Part shown: positions 1 through 14,524 of the stretch, piece by piece
Numbering within the stretch: the first letter of the stretch is position 1
Layout of the letters: every line of letters starts with the position of its first letter
Made by a program: the position numbers and the translations under genes
The notes under the pieces: generated by a model
What the model was told of the DNA's origin: nothing
What the model saw: only the letters and a program-made list of their open reading frames with translations
Database searches by the model: none
Assembly: GCA_036504035.1 (NCBI GenBank)
Contig: DASXVV010000011.1
Location: forward strand, 197,611 to 261,610
DNA: 64,000 nucleotides
Source: Candidatus Deferrimicrobiaceae bacterium
GTDB lineage: Bacteria > Desulfobacterota > Deferrimicrobia > Deferrimicrobiales > Deferrimicrobiaceae
Reading direction: 5' to 3'

Positions 1-350
1 GTCAGGCCCTTGAAGGTCGCGGCGGCGTCGGAGCTGCCTCCGCCGAGGCCCGCTTCCATCGGAATCACTTTCCGGATGCGGATTCGCACCCCGGAGGTCA
101 CGCCGGCCCACGCCAGGAAAAGCCCGGCGGCCTTTCCGCAGCTGTTGTCCGAGCCGGACGGCACGCCCGGCCGATCGGACAAGACCTCGATTCCCTGCGG
201 AATCCCGGTCACCGTGACCATGTCATAAAGGGATATCGGAACCATCAGCGAACGAATGTCGTGATAGCCGTCGGGACGCTTTCCGAACACCTTGAGGGTG
301 AGGTTGAGCTTGGCGGGCGCGAGCACGGAGACGGAGCAGGTCTTATCCAA
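1..350 (-). CDS. ispE: 4-diphosphocytidyl-2-C-methyl-D-erythritol kinase, 5' part (runs off the window)
   Basis: Translating the minus strand from a TTG at 350 gives the N-terminal 116 residues of a GHMP-family kinase. The start region has the APAKLNLTL segment followed by GKRPDGYH, and the ATP-binding loop EAGLGGGSSDAA appears near the window edge. IspE phosphorylates CDP-methylerythritol in the non-mevalonate isoprenoid pathway in the cytoplasm. The TTG start is chosen because AAGG lies six bases upstream and it leaves 11 residues before PAKLN, as in other IspE proteins; a TTG at 365 is possible but has no good ribosome site. A TTGACA sits at 411-406 but no convincing -10 follows at the right distance. 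The C-terminal two thirds lie outside the window. Family assignment is firm; the start codon is less so. Confidence 0.88.
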   Translation of the reverse strand, partial: MDKTCSVSVLAPAKLNLTLKVFGKRPDGYHDIRSLMVPISLYDMVTVTGIPQGIEVLSDRPGVPSGSDNSCGKAAGLFLAWAGVTSGVRIRIRKVIPMEAGLGGGSSDAAATFKGL

Positions 351-428
351 AGGACGCCTTTTCAAACGATGTTTTCATAAAAGCATGACCCATGGGAGCT
401 CGCCGTGTCAAGGATGAAAGCGCACGGG

Positions 429-3023
<2,595 letters not shown>

Positions 3024-3136
3024 CTTGTCCTCCTTATGCCGCCTGCTTCGCCCCGTCCCGGCGGGCGCACCCGCCCCTCCCGGTCCCGGCTGCGAATTCG
3101 CCGGACCGGCAGCCGGGCTCTGCCTTTGCGGAATAT

Positions 3137-3166
3137 GCCCGCCCCCCGTCTGACGCGGGGGCGGGC
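3137..3166 (-). terminator. GC-rich hairpin after htrA
   Basis: A perfect 10-bp stem (gcccgccccc with gggggcgggc) plus three inner pairs lies just past the htrA stop codon and before clpB. It is not followed by a clear T run on the minus strand, so it may be a weak or factor-dependent terminator, or an mRNA-stabilising hairpin. Confidence 0.45.
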
Positions 3167-3179
3167 GTCGATTGCGACG

Positions 3180-4655
3180 CTACTTGATCTTCACGGCGAG
3201 GAAGATGCGCGCCTCGCCCCGCTCGACGAGGAACATCGTCACCTTGTCGCCCTTCGACTTCTTGACGGCACTGTCGAACTCGGCCACGCTAGCGACCGGC
3301 TGCCGGTTGACCTGCCGTACGATATCGCCCTGCTCGAAACCGGCATTGTCGCCGACGCCGCCGTCCTCGACCGAAGAAACGACCACGCCCTTCCGGTTCT
3401 CGGTGCCCAGCCGGCGGGCTAGCTCGGCCGTGATGTCCTGGACGGAGATGCCCAGTTTCTTGACGGCATCGCTTTCGCCGGGCTCGGCCTTCTCGCCCGG
3501 GCCGCCCTCCATATCTGCGAGCGTCACCTTGACGGTCATTTCCTTGCCGTCACGGATCAGCTTGACGTCGACCCTGCTGCCGGGCCGGGACGCCGCCACG
3601 ATCTGGGGCAGCTCGTTCTCCGCCACGACCTCCTTGCCGTCGAACGCGACGATCACGTCGCCGGACTTGATCCCGGCCTTCTCGGCCGGCCCGTCCTTGG
3701 TGGTGTCGGCGACCAGAACGCCCTTGCCGCCCGGGATGTTGAGCGACTCGGCCATGTCGGCCGTCAGCTTCTGGATGTGGACGCCCAGCCAGCCGCGCGT
3801 CACCTTGCCCTTGTCCTTCAGTTGTCCCATGACCGAGCGGGCCAGGTCGATCGGCGTCGCGAAGCCGATTCCCTGCCCGCCCTGGACGATCGCCGTATTG
3901 ATGCCGACCACTTCGCCCTTGAGGTTGAAGAGCGGACCGCCCGAGTTGCCCGGGTTGATCGACGCGTCGGTCTGGATGAAATCGTCGTATGGACCCGATC
4001 CGATGATGCGTCCCTTCGCGCTGACGATGCCCGCAGTCACGGTGTGCCCGAGCCCAAACGGATTGCCGATGGCGACGACCCACTCCCCGACATCCAGACG
4101 GTTCGAATCGCCCAGATGGACATAGGTCAGTTTCGATTTCGGCTTGATCTTGATGAGCGCGATATCGGTCTTCGGGTCGTTCCCGACGACGGTGGCCTTG
4201 TACTCTTCCTTGTCGAGCAGCGTCACCGTGACCTCGTCGGCGTTCTCGACGACGTGGTTGTTGGTCAGGATGTAGCCGTCGTCCGAGACGATGAAGCCGG
4301 AACCGAGGCTCTTGCGCTTCTGCTCGCGCGGAACCGCGCCGCCCTGCCCGCCCCCGAAGAAATTATTGAAGAACTCGTCGAAAGGATCGCCATGGCCGCC
4401 GAACGGGTTGCGGAGCTTCGGCTGGCTGAACTTGACGACCTGCGTCGTGCTGATGTTGACGACGGCCGGCGACACTTCCTTGAACAGCGTCGGGATATCG
4501 ATCGGCACCAGGCGGGACGCGGCGGCCGGCTCGACCTTTGACGTCCCCGGGTAAAACGCGTTGCAGCGCGGGGAAAGGTTGAAGGCCGACGACAGAACCA
4601 CCCCCGCGGCGACTGCCGCCAGCAGCAGAACGATGACCTTGCCTCTCGGGACCAT
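3180..4655 (-). CDS. HtrA/DegP-family periplasmic serine protease with two PDZ domains
   Basis: 491 residues. An N-terminal hydrophobic stretch at about 7-24 acts as signal peptide or anchor. The trypsin-like domain shows the full triad: H134 in TNNHVV, D164 in KTDIAL and S238 in GNSGGP. Two PDZ domains follow at about 280-370 and 390-490. A Gly/Phe-rich loop at about 84-108 precedes the catalytic core, as in DegP/DegQ proteins. It degrades or refolds damaged envelope proteins. The ATG at 4655 has AAGGAGGAGG upstream and overlaps the stop of the DUF1844 gene by one base, which suggests coupled translation. DegP, DegQ and DegS cannot be separated from sequence alone; two PDZ domains argue against DegS. 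Confidence 0.95.
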   Translation of the reverse strand: MVPRGKVIVLLLAAVAAGVVLSSAFNLSPRCNAFYPGTSKVEPAAASRLVPIDIPTLFKEVSPAVVNISTTQVVKFSQPKLRNPFGGHGDPFDEFFNNFFGGGQGGAVPREQKRKSLGSGFIVSDDGYILTNNHVVENADEVTVTLLDKEEYKATVVGNDPKTDIALIKIKPKSKLTYVHLGDSNRLDVGEWVVAIGNPFGLGHTVTAGIVSAKGRIIGSGPYDDFIQTDASINPGNSGGPLFNLKGEVVGINTAIVQGGQGIGFATPIDLARSVMGQLKDKGKVTRGWLGVHIQKLTADMAESLNIPGGKGVLVADTTKDGPAEKAGIKSGDVIVAFDGKEVVAENELPQIVAASRPGSRVDVKLIRDGKEMTVKVTLADMEGGPGEKAEPGESDAVKKLGISVQDITAELARRLGTENRKGVVVSSVEDGGVGDNAGFEQGDIVRQVNRQPVASVAEFDSAVKKSKGDKVTMFLVERGEARIFLAVKIK

Positions 4656-5137
4656 CAGGGTTTTCCTCCTCCTTGCGGTTTTCCGGCGTTCGTCGCGGCG
4701 AGGTAGCTCATCCTCAGTACATAAAGCCCCTCGGTCAGCACTTCGTCCTCTTCCGCCGTGAGATTTCCCTTCGTCTTTTCCTTGAGGATGTCCATCATGT
4801 CGATCGCGTCCCTGGCGCCGGGCAGGTCGACGGGCGACCGCCTGCCGTCCTGCTCCTGGACCATGCCGAGATGCATCATCGCACTGAACTGGAGCGACTG
4901 GAGCAGGTCGAGGAAAGCGGGGGGACCGGCTCCGGGCCCGTGCCCGTGCGGCGCGGCGTGGGGGTCTATCGGCGGCACATTCTCTCCCTGCGCGGCGCCC
5001 TCCGCGGGGGGCGCCGGAGCATGCGGGGGAGGAGGCGGCGGGATCGTCGCCGACTTTTGCTCGGCCTCCCGCTCCTCGTCGGACATCGTCCGCTTGTCGA
5101 CGAACTTGAATCCCTTGTCTTCGGTCGATTCGGCCAT
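4655..5137 (-). CDS. DUF1844 domain protein, function unknown
   Basis: 160 residues. The first 70 are acidic, then rich in Pro, Ala and His (a run of six prolines, HAPAPPAEG, HGHGPG) and look disordered. The last 90 match the DUF1844 pattern: a helical core with LQSLQFSAMMHLG and LPGARDAIDMMDILKEKTKG. There is no signal peptide, so it is probably cytoplasmic. The ATG directly abuts the stop codon of the ClpA-like gene, and its own TGA overlaps the htrA start by one base, so the three genes are translated as a unit. An accessory or adaptor role for the neighbouring unfoldase is only an inference from this linkage. Confidence 0.85.
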   Translation of the reverse strand: MAESTEDKGFKFVDKRTMSDEEREAEQKSATIPPPPPPHAPAPPAEGAAQGENVPPIDPHAAPHGHGPGAGPPAFLDLLQSLQFSAMMHLGMVQEQDGRRSPVDLPGARDAIDMMDILKEKTKGNLTAEEDEVLTEGLYVLRMSYLAATNAGKPQGGGKP

Positions 5138-7408
<2,271 letters not shown>

Positions 7409-7452
7409 TTAGTGTATCTATCCCCTCTACGTCTCTTCCTCTTCGATACCGG

Positions 7453-8316
7453 TTAACGTGCCCCTGCCGCCATCTCGCGAAGCCGCGCGACGCGCTCCTC
7501 GACCGGCGGGTGCGTGCTGAAAAGTCCGGCGATACCGCCGGCGGAAAGCGGGTTGACGATGAACAGGTGCGCCGTCGCCGGGCCCGCGGACTCGAGCGGG
7601 ACGGTCTCGGCGACGCCCGAGATGCGCTGGAGCGCCCGGGCCAGCGCCAGCGGGTTGCCGCAAAGCTTGGCCCCCGTCGCGTCGGCCAGGTATTCGCGCG
7701 AGCGGGAGACCGCCATCTGGATCAGCATCGCGCCCAGCGGCGCCAGGATCGCCAGGAACACCATCCCGAGGATGCCCCCGCCGCCCTCGCCGTCCCGGTC
7801 GCGGCTTCCCCCGCCGAAGATGGCCGCGAACTGCGCCATCCGGGCGATCATCATGATGGCGCCGGCCAGCGTTGCCGCCACGGTCCCGATCAGGATGTCC
7901 CGGTTGCGGACATGCGACATCTCGTGGGCCAGGACCGCCTCGAGCTCGTCTTCGGGCAGCAGGCGGAGGATTCCCTCGGTCGCCGCCACGGCGGCATGCT
8001 CGGGGTTCCTCCCCGTCGCGAACGCGTTGGGGGAATCGCCCGGGATCACGCAGACTTTCGGCATCGGGGTGCCGGCCGCCGCCGCAAGGCGATGGACGAT
8101 CGCATGGAGCCGCGGGGCCTCGGACTCGGGCACCTCGCGCGCGCCGTACATCCGCAGGACGATCGAGTCGGAAAACCAGTAGGATCCGACATTCATCACG
8201 ACGGCCATCCCGAACGCGATCATCATGCCGCCCTGCCCGCCGACGGCCTGCCCGATCAGCAGGAACAGCGCCGTGAGGACCGCCAGCAGGAACGCCGTCT
8301 TCAATGTGTTGCCCAT
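7453..8316 (-). CDS. htpX: HtpX-like inner-membrane zinc metalloprotease
   Basis: 287 residues of the M48 family. Two N-terminal membrane segments (about 7-22 and 30-46), the zinc motif HEMSH at 131-135, two more hydrophobic segments (about 142-166 and 183-203), and the third zinc ligand E208 in SREYLAD. A Gly/Asp-rich loop at 168-182 lies between the last two segments. HtpX degrades misfolded membrane proteins together with FtsH and is heat or envelope stress induced in many bacteria. It sits between the dnaJ-like and ClpA-like genes on the same strand, in keeping with a stress operon. A purine-rich stretch precedes the ATG. Confidence 0.95.
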   Translation of the reverse strand: MGNTLKTAFLLAVLTALFLLIGQAVGGQGGMMIAFGMAVVMNVGSYWFSDSIVLRMYGAREVPESEAPRLHAIVHRLAAAAGTPMPKVCVIPGDSPNAFATGRNPEHAAVAATEGILRLLPEDELEAVLAHEMSHVRNRDILIGTVAATLAGAIMMIARMAQFAAIFGGGSRDRDGEGGGGILGMVFLAILAPLGAMLIQMAVSRSREYLADATGAKLCGNPLALARALQRISGVAETVPLESAGPATAHLFIVNPLSAGGIAGLFSTHPPVEERVARLREMAAGAR

Positions 8317-8364
8317 CTTCTTCGCCCTTCCCCTTCGTGCTCGAATCCTTCAACTAAAGATTCA

Positions 8365-8370
8365 ATTATA
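8365..8370 (-). promoter_or_regulatory. Possible -10 element upstream of htpX
   Basis: A perfect TATAAT on the minus strand lies about 50 bases before the htpX start and just past the dnaJ-like stop. No -35 match is seen 16-18 bases upstream, so any promoter here would be weak or activator dependent. Confidence 0.35.
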
Positions 8371-8376
8371 ACCCGC

Positions 8377-9390
8377 TCAGTTCCAGCTCTCCCGGATGCC
8401 GGAATCCTCGAACGGCACAAGCCGGTCGGCCAGCGTCGAAAGCTCGTCGGACGCCCCCTGGGGCACCACCACCTGAAGCACGAGGTACTGGTCGCCCCGC
8501 TCGGTCCCGCCCGGGGAGGGGACGCCCTTCCCCTTGAGCCGCAGCTTCCGTCCGCTCGAGGAGCCCGGGGGAATGGTCACCGTCACCGGCCCGTCGATCG
8601 TCGGCACCTCGATCCGGGCGCCCTTGATCGCCTCGGAGACGCGGATCGGGACGTCGAGGGAGATATCGTTGCCGTCGCGCCGGAAATACGGGTGCGGCCG
8701 CATCCGGAGACGGAGCAGGAGGTCTCCGTTCCTGCGTCCCTCGGCCTCGCCCCCCTTGCCGGGCACCCGGATCTTGGAGCCGTCCTGCGCGCCCGCCGGG
8801 ATCTTGACCTTGATCCGCTCCTCGACCGGCGTATAGCCCGCCCCGTAGCATTTCGGGCAGCCTTTGCGGCCCGCGCGTCCCGTGCCGCCGCACGCGGCGC
8901 ACGGCTTCGGCCGGCTGAACACGACCTCGCGGACCGCACCGCGGGCCATGTCGAGGAAGTCGATCGACAATTCCATCTCGAGGTCGTCGGCCGGGATGCC
9001 GCCGTGGCCGAAACCGGCGCCGCGTCCGCCCCCCCGGTTGAGCAGGTCGCCCAGCAGATCCTCGAAGCCCACCGTCTCGGTGTGCGAATATCGACCGCCG
9101 CCCCCGGGGAATCCGAACGGGCCGCCCTGGAAGCCCTCCTGGAAGCCATCCTGGACCCCGCCGGTGAACGCGCCGTGCCGCAAGGCGTCGTACTCGGCCC
9201 GCTTCTTCCCGTCGGACAGGATCTCGTTGGCCTCGTTCACTTCCTTGAACTTCGACTCGGCCGTCTTGTCGCCCGGGTTGTAGTCGGGGTGGAACTTCTT
9301 CGCGAGCCGGCGGTACGCCTTCCGGATCTCGTCCTCGGAAGCGCCCTCCGCCACGCCCAGCAGCTTGTAGTAATCCTTTTTCGGGTCCAT
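8377..9390 (-). CDS. DnaJ/CbpA-like J-domain co-chaperone with a single zinc site
   Basis: 337 residues. J domain at about 5-70 with HPD at 34-36, a Gly/Phe-rich linker at about 73-130, then a C-terminal peptide-binding domain. Only two CxxC pairs are present (C164/C167 in CAACGGTG and C178/C181 in CPKCYGAG), so one zinc site instead of the two of classical DnaJ, and unlike CbpA, which has none. It should stimulate DnaK ATPase and deliver clients. The reading frame is open further upstream, but ATG 9390 is chosen because it begins the conserved MDPKKDYY sequence and has a GGAGGGG site five bases before it. The start codon sits in the middle of a perfect palindrome. It lies between hsp20 and htpX. 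Confidence 0.93.
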   Translation of the reverse strand: MDPKKDYYKLLGVAEGASEDEIRKAYRRLAKKFHPDYNPGDKTAESKFKEVNEANEILSDGKKRAEYDALRHGAFTGGVQDGFQEGFQGGPFGFPGGGGRYSHTETVGFEDLLGDLLNRGGGRGAGFGHGGIPADDLEMELSIDFLDMARGAVREVVFSRPKPCAACGGTGRAGRKGCPKCYGAGYTPVEERIKVKIPAGAQDGSKIRVPGKGGEAEGRRNGDLLLRLRMRPHPYFRRDGNDISLDVPIRVSEAIKGARIEVPTIDGPVTVTIPPGSSSGRKLRLKGKGVPSPGGTERGDQYLVLQVVVPQGASDELSTLADRLVPFEDSGIRESWN

Positions 9391-9430
9391 GGACCCCTCC
9401 GATTCGCCCGGGACAGCCGGGATTGTCCCG
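9383..9430 (-). promoter_or_regulatory. Palindromic leader over the dnaJ-like start codon (possible RNA structure)
   Basis: The sequence gggtccatggaccc (9383-9396) is a perfect 14-base palindrome centred on the ATG and overlapping the end of the ribosome-binding site. In RNA it can form a five-pair stem with loop CAUG. A second inverted repeat (cgggaca/tgtcccg at 9409-9415 and 9424-9430) lies just upstream. Together they could hide the start site. A thermosensor role is only an inference. Confidence 0.35.
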
Positions 9431-9635
9431 GCGCTAAGGCGTCTCCGGGTGTCCCCTTCGGGGGGACGTCTTGCTCGGCCCGGCTCACGCTCGATGCGTC
9501 CGGCATCGAGCTGCCGCCGGCGGCCTCCACTCACTGACGGCGCCATCCATGGCGCCTCATCCTCGCTACCCGCTCGGCGTTCGCTTCGGAGCTCGAATCC
9601 CCGATCAATAATCAGTCGGACGGATTCTCGCTCCA

Positions 9636-9673
9636 TGGCGGCAGACTCAAACGTCGCGGGACGGGTAGGCCCC
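9636..9673 (+). repeat. Long inverted repeat, left arm
   Basis: This 38-base segment beginning tggcggcagac and ending cgggtaggcccc matches the reverse complement of 9874-9911 with four mismatches. The arms are 200 bases apart inside the noncoding region between dnaJ and hsp20. It may be a dispersed intergenic repeat family. Confidence 0.75.
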
Positions 9674-9873
9674 CTATCAGGGTACATCCGGAGCCGCTAC
9701 GCTCCGGAGGGCGTCGCCGACCAAGGGCCGCATGCGCGGCGCATTGCCAATCCACGTCGCGGTCGTCGCTCATGCGGAGCCTTGAAATCAAAGATCGGAT
9801 CCTGCTATAACCTGCCGTTTCCGGGTCGTCGCCCCCCCCCAGGCCTGCGCAGCGGGGCGGCGTATCCCTCCCG

Positions 9874-9911
9874 GGGGCCTACCCGCCTCGCGACGTTCGG
9901 GTCTGCCGCCA
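9874..9911 (-). repeat. Long inverted repeat, right arm
   Basis: Partner of the arm at 9636-9673, in opposite orientation, 34 of 38 bases identical. The flanks are not transposon-like: no open reading frame lies between the arms and no target duplication was seen. Confidence 0.75.
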
Positions 9912-10049
9912 GGGATGGCGGCGCGAGGCGGGATGGAGCCGCAGGCCGGCCATGGATGGCCGGACCAGGCGTCCCCCGGTCGGGGATACGGCGACCCGCG
10001 GAGCGGGACTGGAACCCGGCGACGACCTCTCGCGTCCCCCGTCGCGCCC

Positions 10050-10502
10050 CTACTTCACCGCCACGTTGATCTGCTTCGGCTTGGCGGCTTCCCTCTTCGG
10101 GAGCGTCACCTCGAGCACGCCGTCCTTCATGACCGCCGAGATGTTCTCCTGGTCGACCGAGGTCGGCAGCGAGAAGGCGCGCTGGAAGGTTCCGTAGGAC
10201 CGCTCGATCCTGTGGAAGTTCTCCTCCTTCACTTCCTTCTCGTACTTGCGTTCGCCGCGCAGCGTCAGCACGCCGTCCTTCACCTCGACGCCCACCTGGT
10301 CCTTCTGGACGCCGGGCAGCTCGGCCTTCACGACGACGTTGGCGTCGGTCTCGTAGATGTCGACCGCGGGGGTCCACATCCCGCCCGTCAGCCCCTCTTC
10401 GCGGCCGCGGGTGTGCGTGAAGGTGTCCTCGAAGATCTGGTTCATCTTGTCCTGGATTCCCGCCAGGTCCCGCATGGGGTCCCACCACCGCACGATTGCC
10501 AT
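10050..10502 (-). CDS. Hsp20/alpha-crystallin small heat shock protein
   Basis: 150 residues starting MAIVRWWDP. The alpha-crystallin domain spans about 40-140, with ELPGVQKDQVGVEV and the C-terminal strand GVLEVTLPK followed by an AKPKQINV tail, where KQINV fits the usual I/V-x-I/V anchoring motif. It forms oligomers that hold unfolded proteins for DnaK/ClpB. The ATG at 10502 has AAGGAGG eight bases upstream; an earlier in-frame ATG at 10520 overlaps this site and is rejected. It follows dnaK by 125 bases on the same strand. Confidence 0.96.
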   Translation of the reverse strand: MAIVRWWDPMRDLAGIQDKMNQIFEDTFTHTRGREEGLTGGMWTPAVDIYETDANVVVKAELPGVQKDQVGVEVKDGVLTLRGERKYEKEVKEENFHRIERSYGTFQRAFSLPTSVDQENISAVMKDGVLEVTLPKREAAKPKQINVAVK

Positions 10503-10627
10503 GACGACTCCTCCTTTCATCCTGTTTATCGGACCCCCCTCGCCCCTCGCTTACGGGACGAGGGGATCCGATGTTTCGCGCATTCACCCGATCCCGATGC
10601 ACCCGGGAGGGGGGCCGTTCGCCTCCG

Positions 10628-12532
<1,905 letters not shown>

Positions 12533-12580
12533 TGCAATAGCTCCTTTTCCCTTCGGTGAGTGATCTTGCTTATGCCCTGC

Positions 12581-12958
12581 CTAAAAGCCTTTCAGCACCT
12601 TCTCGATGAAGCGGGCGACGGTCCGGCCGTCGACCGGCTTCGTGACGTATCCGACGACGCCCACCTCGACCGCCCACATGCGCCGGGCCCGGCTGTTTTC
12701 GCCGGCCAGCAGCAGCACGGGAATGCGGGAGGCGACACGACCGATCTTCATCATCCCGTCGAGCCCGCCGAGCGACGGCGCATCGAGGTCGACCACCACG
12801 AGGTCAGCCATCCCCCCGGCCGCCTGGGTCAGCCCCGCGTCGCTGTCGGTGAACAGCTCGGGTTCCGCTCCCGCGTCGGAGAGCGCCCCGAGCAGCGGCC
12901 CGATGACGCCGTAGTCGTCGGACTGCCCATCCGTGATGACCACAACCCTGCGCGCCAT
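12581..12958 (-). CDS. CheY-like receiver protein, partly degenerate
   Basis: 125 residues forming a single receiver-like fold. A candidate phospho-acceptor Asp lies in LVVVDLDAP and the conserved Lys in GYVTKPVDG. However, the acidic pair normally found after the first strand is reduced to one Asp in VVVITDGQ, and the switch Thr/Ser is Ala (LLLAGEN). No output domain is present. It may be a pseudo-receiver that binds partners rather than a classic phosphorylation switch. It is the first gene of the block that continues into dnaK 48 bases downstream, an unusual linkage suggesting a role in stress-gene control or chaperone targeting. Function is unknown. Confidence 0.8.
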   Translation of the reverse strand: MARRVVVITDGQSDDYGVIGPLLGALSDAGAEPELFTDSDAGLTQAAGGMADLVVVDLDAPSLGGLDGMMKIGRVASRIPVLLLAGENSRARRMWAVEVGVVGYVTKPVDGRTVARFIEKVLKGF

Positions 12959-13115
12959 TCGAAACCTCCGACTCCGATAACATCAACATCCGTGCCGAGG
13001 GAAGCGCCGCGGTCGCAGAAGAGATTGTGTACGGATATTCAAGGAGTTACGAATGGGTCCCCGAATGCTGTCACGTCCATCCGAGGGGAAACCGTGCCAT
13101 TCAAGGCCGACAGGC

Positions 13116-13130
13116 GTGCCATTATGGCAC
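13116..13130. promoter_or_regulatory. 15-base palindrome, possible operator
   Basis: gtgccat-t-atggcac is a perfect 7+1+7 inverted repeat in the gap between the NtrC-type regulator stop and the receiver-dnaK start. The layout resembles sites bound by dimeric Fis-type HTH regulators such as NtrC. A gtgcc half-repeat follows at 13135-13139. The binding protein is unknown. Confidence 0.4.
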
Positions 13131-13162
13131 GTTCGTGCCCAGGGCCGGTGCGATGCGGCGGA

Positions 13163-14524
13163 TCAGAGACCGTGTTCCTTGACCTTGCGGTGCAGCGTGC
13201 GCAGACCGATGCCGAGCAGCTTCGCCGCCTGCGTCTTGTTGCCGCCGGTCTTTTCGAGCGCGGCGCGGATCGCTTCGCGCTCGGCCTCCTCGATCGTCTT
13301 GGGACCCGGAAGCGCGATCGGCCCCGTCGCGGTCGAGGGGAGGACGCCGCCGGTCACTTCGGCAGGCAGGGCATCGGGCTCGATCACTTCGCCGGGGGCG
13401 ATGAGGGAAGCGGTTTCGAGCGCATTGCGGAGCTGCCGGACGTTTCCGGGCCAGCCGCACGACAGCAACGCCCGCATGGCGGCGGGAGACAGCCGCTTCG
13501 GGGGGAAACCGTTGTCGGCGGCTACTTCGGCCAAGAGCGCCTCGGCCAACTTCGGGATGTCCTCCCGCCGGTCGCGAAGCGGAGGCACGACGACCGGGAA
13601 CACGTTGAGCCGGTAATAGAGGTCTTCGCGGAACTGCCCCTCGGCGACGCGCCCCGCCAAGTCGCGGTTGGTCGCGGCGATGATCCGGACGTCGACCTTG
13701 ACGACGCGGGAGCTCCCGACCGGCGAGAACTCTTTCTGCTCGATCGCCCGGAGAAGCTTTGCCTGGATCGAAGAGGGAATCTCCCCCACCTCGTCGAGAA
13801 AGAGGGTGCCGCCTTCCGCATGCTCCATCTTCCCCTGGCGGGTCGAATTGGCCCCGGTGAAAGCGCCCTTCTCGTACCCGAACAGCTCGGATTCGAGCAA
13901 CGTCTCGGGGATCGCCGCGCAGTTCATCGGGAGGAACGGCATCCCGTTGCGGGGACTCAACCGGTGGATGGCCCGGGCGACCAGCTCCTTGCCCGTGCCG
14001 CTCTCGCCCAGTACGAGCACGTTCATCCGCGTGGGAGCGACGAGCCGGATGCGGCGCAGCACGTCCTCCATCGCGCGGGAGCTGCCGACGATCTCCTCGA
14101 TGCCGGCGGCCCCGCCGACCTCTTCCCGCAATCGGACGATCTCCTTCCGCATCGACCGTTCCTTGACCGCCTTGAAGACGGCGGCCCGCAGCCGCGGGAT
14201 CTCGATCGGCTTCATCAGGAAGTCGGACGCGCCAGCGCGCACCGCCTCGACCGCGCTCTCGACCGAGCCGTAGGCCGTCATCACGACGACGGGCACGCCG
14301 TTGCTGTCGGCCGCGAGCTTCCCGATCACGTCCATGCCGGTCAGGCCGGGCATCCGCAGGTCGGTGAGGACGACGTCTGCCCCCTCCGCCTGCAATCGCG
14401 CCAGCCCCTCGGCCGGGTCGACGAACGGGTGGACGTCGTAGCCGTCGCGCCGCAGCGCCGCCACCACGCTGCCGAGGCTGTCCGCGTCGTCGTCGAACAC
14501 GAAGATCTTGGGCGCCTCCTTCAT
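13163..14524 (-). CDS. Sigma54-dependent response regulator, NtrC family
   Basis: 453 residues. Receiver domain at 1-120 with phospho-acceptor D55 in VVLTDLRMPG. The sigma54-interaction AAA+ domain at about 143-370 has Walker A GESGTGKE at 173-180 and the sigma54 contact loop GAFTGA at 220-225. A Fis-type helix-turn-helix lies at the C-terminus (KTQAAKLLGIGLRTLHRK). It activates sigma54 promoters when phosphorylated by the kinase encoded just upstream, whose TGA overlaps this ATG. The regulon cannot be read from the window. It resembles the AtoC/ZraR subgroup, but the signal is unknown. Confidence 0.95.
   Translation of the reverse strand: MKEAPKIFVFDDDADSLGSVVAALRRDGYDVHPFVDPAEGLARLQAEGADVVLTDLRMPGLTGMDVIGKLAADSNGVPVVVMTAYGSVESAVEAVRAGASDFLMKPIEIPRLRAAVFKAVKERSMRKEIVRLREEVGGAAGIEEIVGSSRAMEDVLRRIRLVAPTRMNVLVLGESGTGKELVARAIHRLSPRNGMPFLPMNCAAIPETLLESELFGYEKGAFTGANSTRQGKMEHAEGGTLFLDEVGEIPSSIQAKLLRAIEQKEFSPVGSSRVVKVDVRIIAATNRDLAGRVAEGQFREDLYYRLNVFPVVVPPLRDRREDIPKLAEALLAEVAADNGFPPKRLSPAAMRALLSCGWPGNVRQLRNALETASLIAPGEVIEPDALPAEVTGGVLPSTATGPIALPGPKTIEEAEREAIRAALEKTGGNKTQAAKLLGIGLRTLHRKVKEHGL

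Larger units (their letters stand above)
9391..10049. other. 659-base intergenic region between dnaJ-like and hsp20
   Basis: No convincing gene is seen on either strand; open frames here have no ribosome sites and no recognisable family. It contains the dnaJ leader hairpins, a 38-base inverted repeat pair (9636-9673 and 9874-9911), two further near-palindromes (about 9538-9556 and 9945-9964), and a plus-strand TATAAC at about 9804. It probably carries the promoter of the dnaJ-like gene, but I could not place one. Confidence 0.6.

Noticed and set aside
9391-9687. Upstream extension of the dnaJ-like gene to an ATG at 9687
   Set aside because: The extra 99 residues are Arg-rich and unrelated to J-domain proteins, and the conserved start with a good ribosome site is at 9390.
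13079-13105. Heat-shock sigma32-like promoter upstream of the receiver-dnaK unit (CTTGAAT then CCCCTCGGAT on the minus strand)
   Set aside because: The spacer between the two boxes is about 11 bases, shorter than the usual 13-17, and the -10 box matches only in part. Not reported as a feature.
13125-13139. Sigma54 -24/-12 promoter (tggcacgttcgtgcc)
   Set aside because: The GG and GC elements are one base too close, and no gene follows in that direction at a suitable distance.
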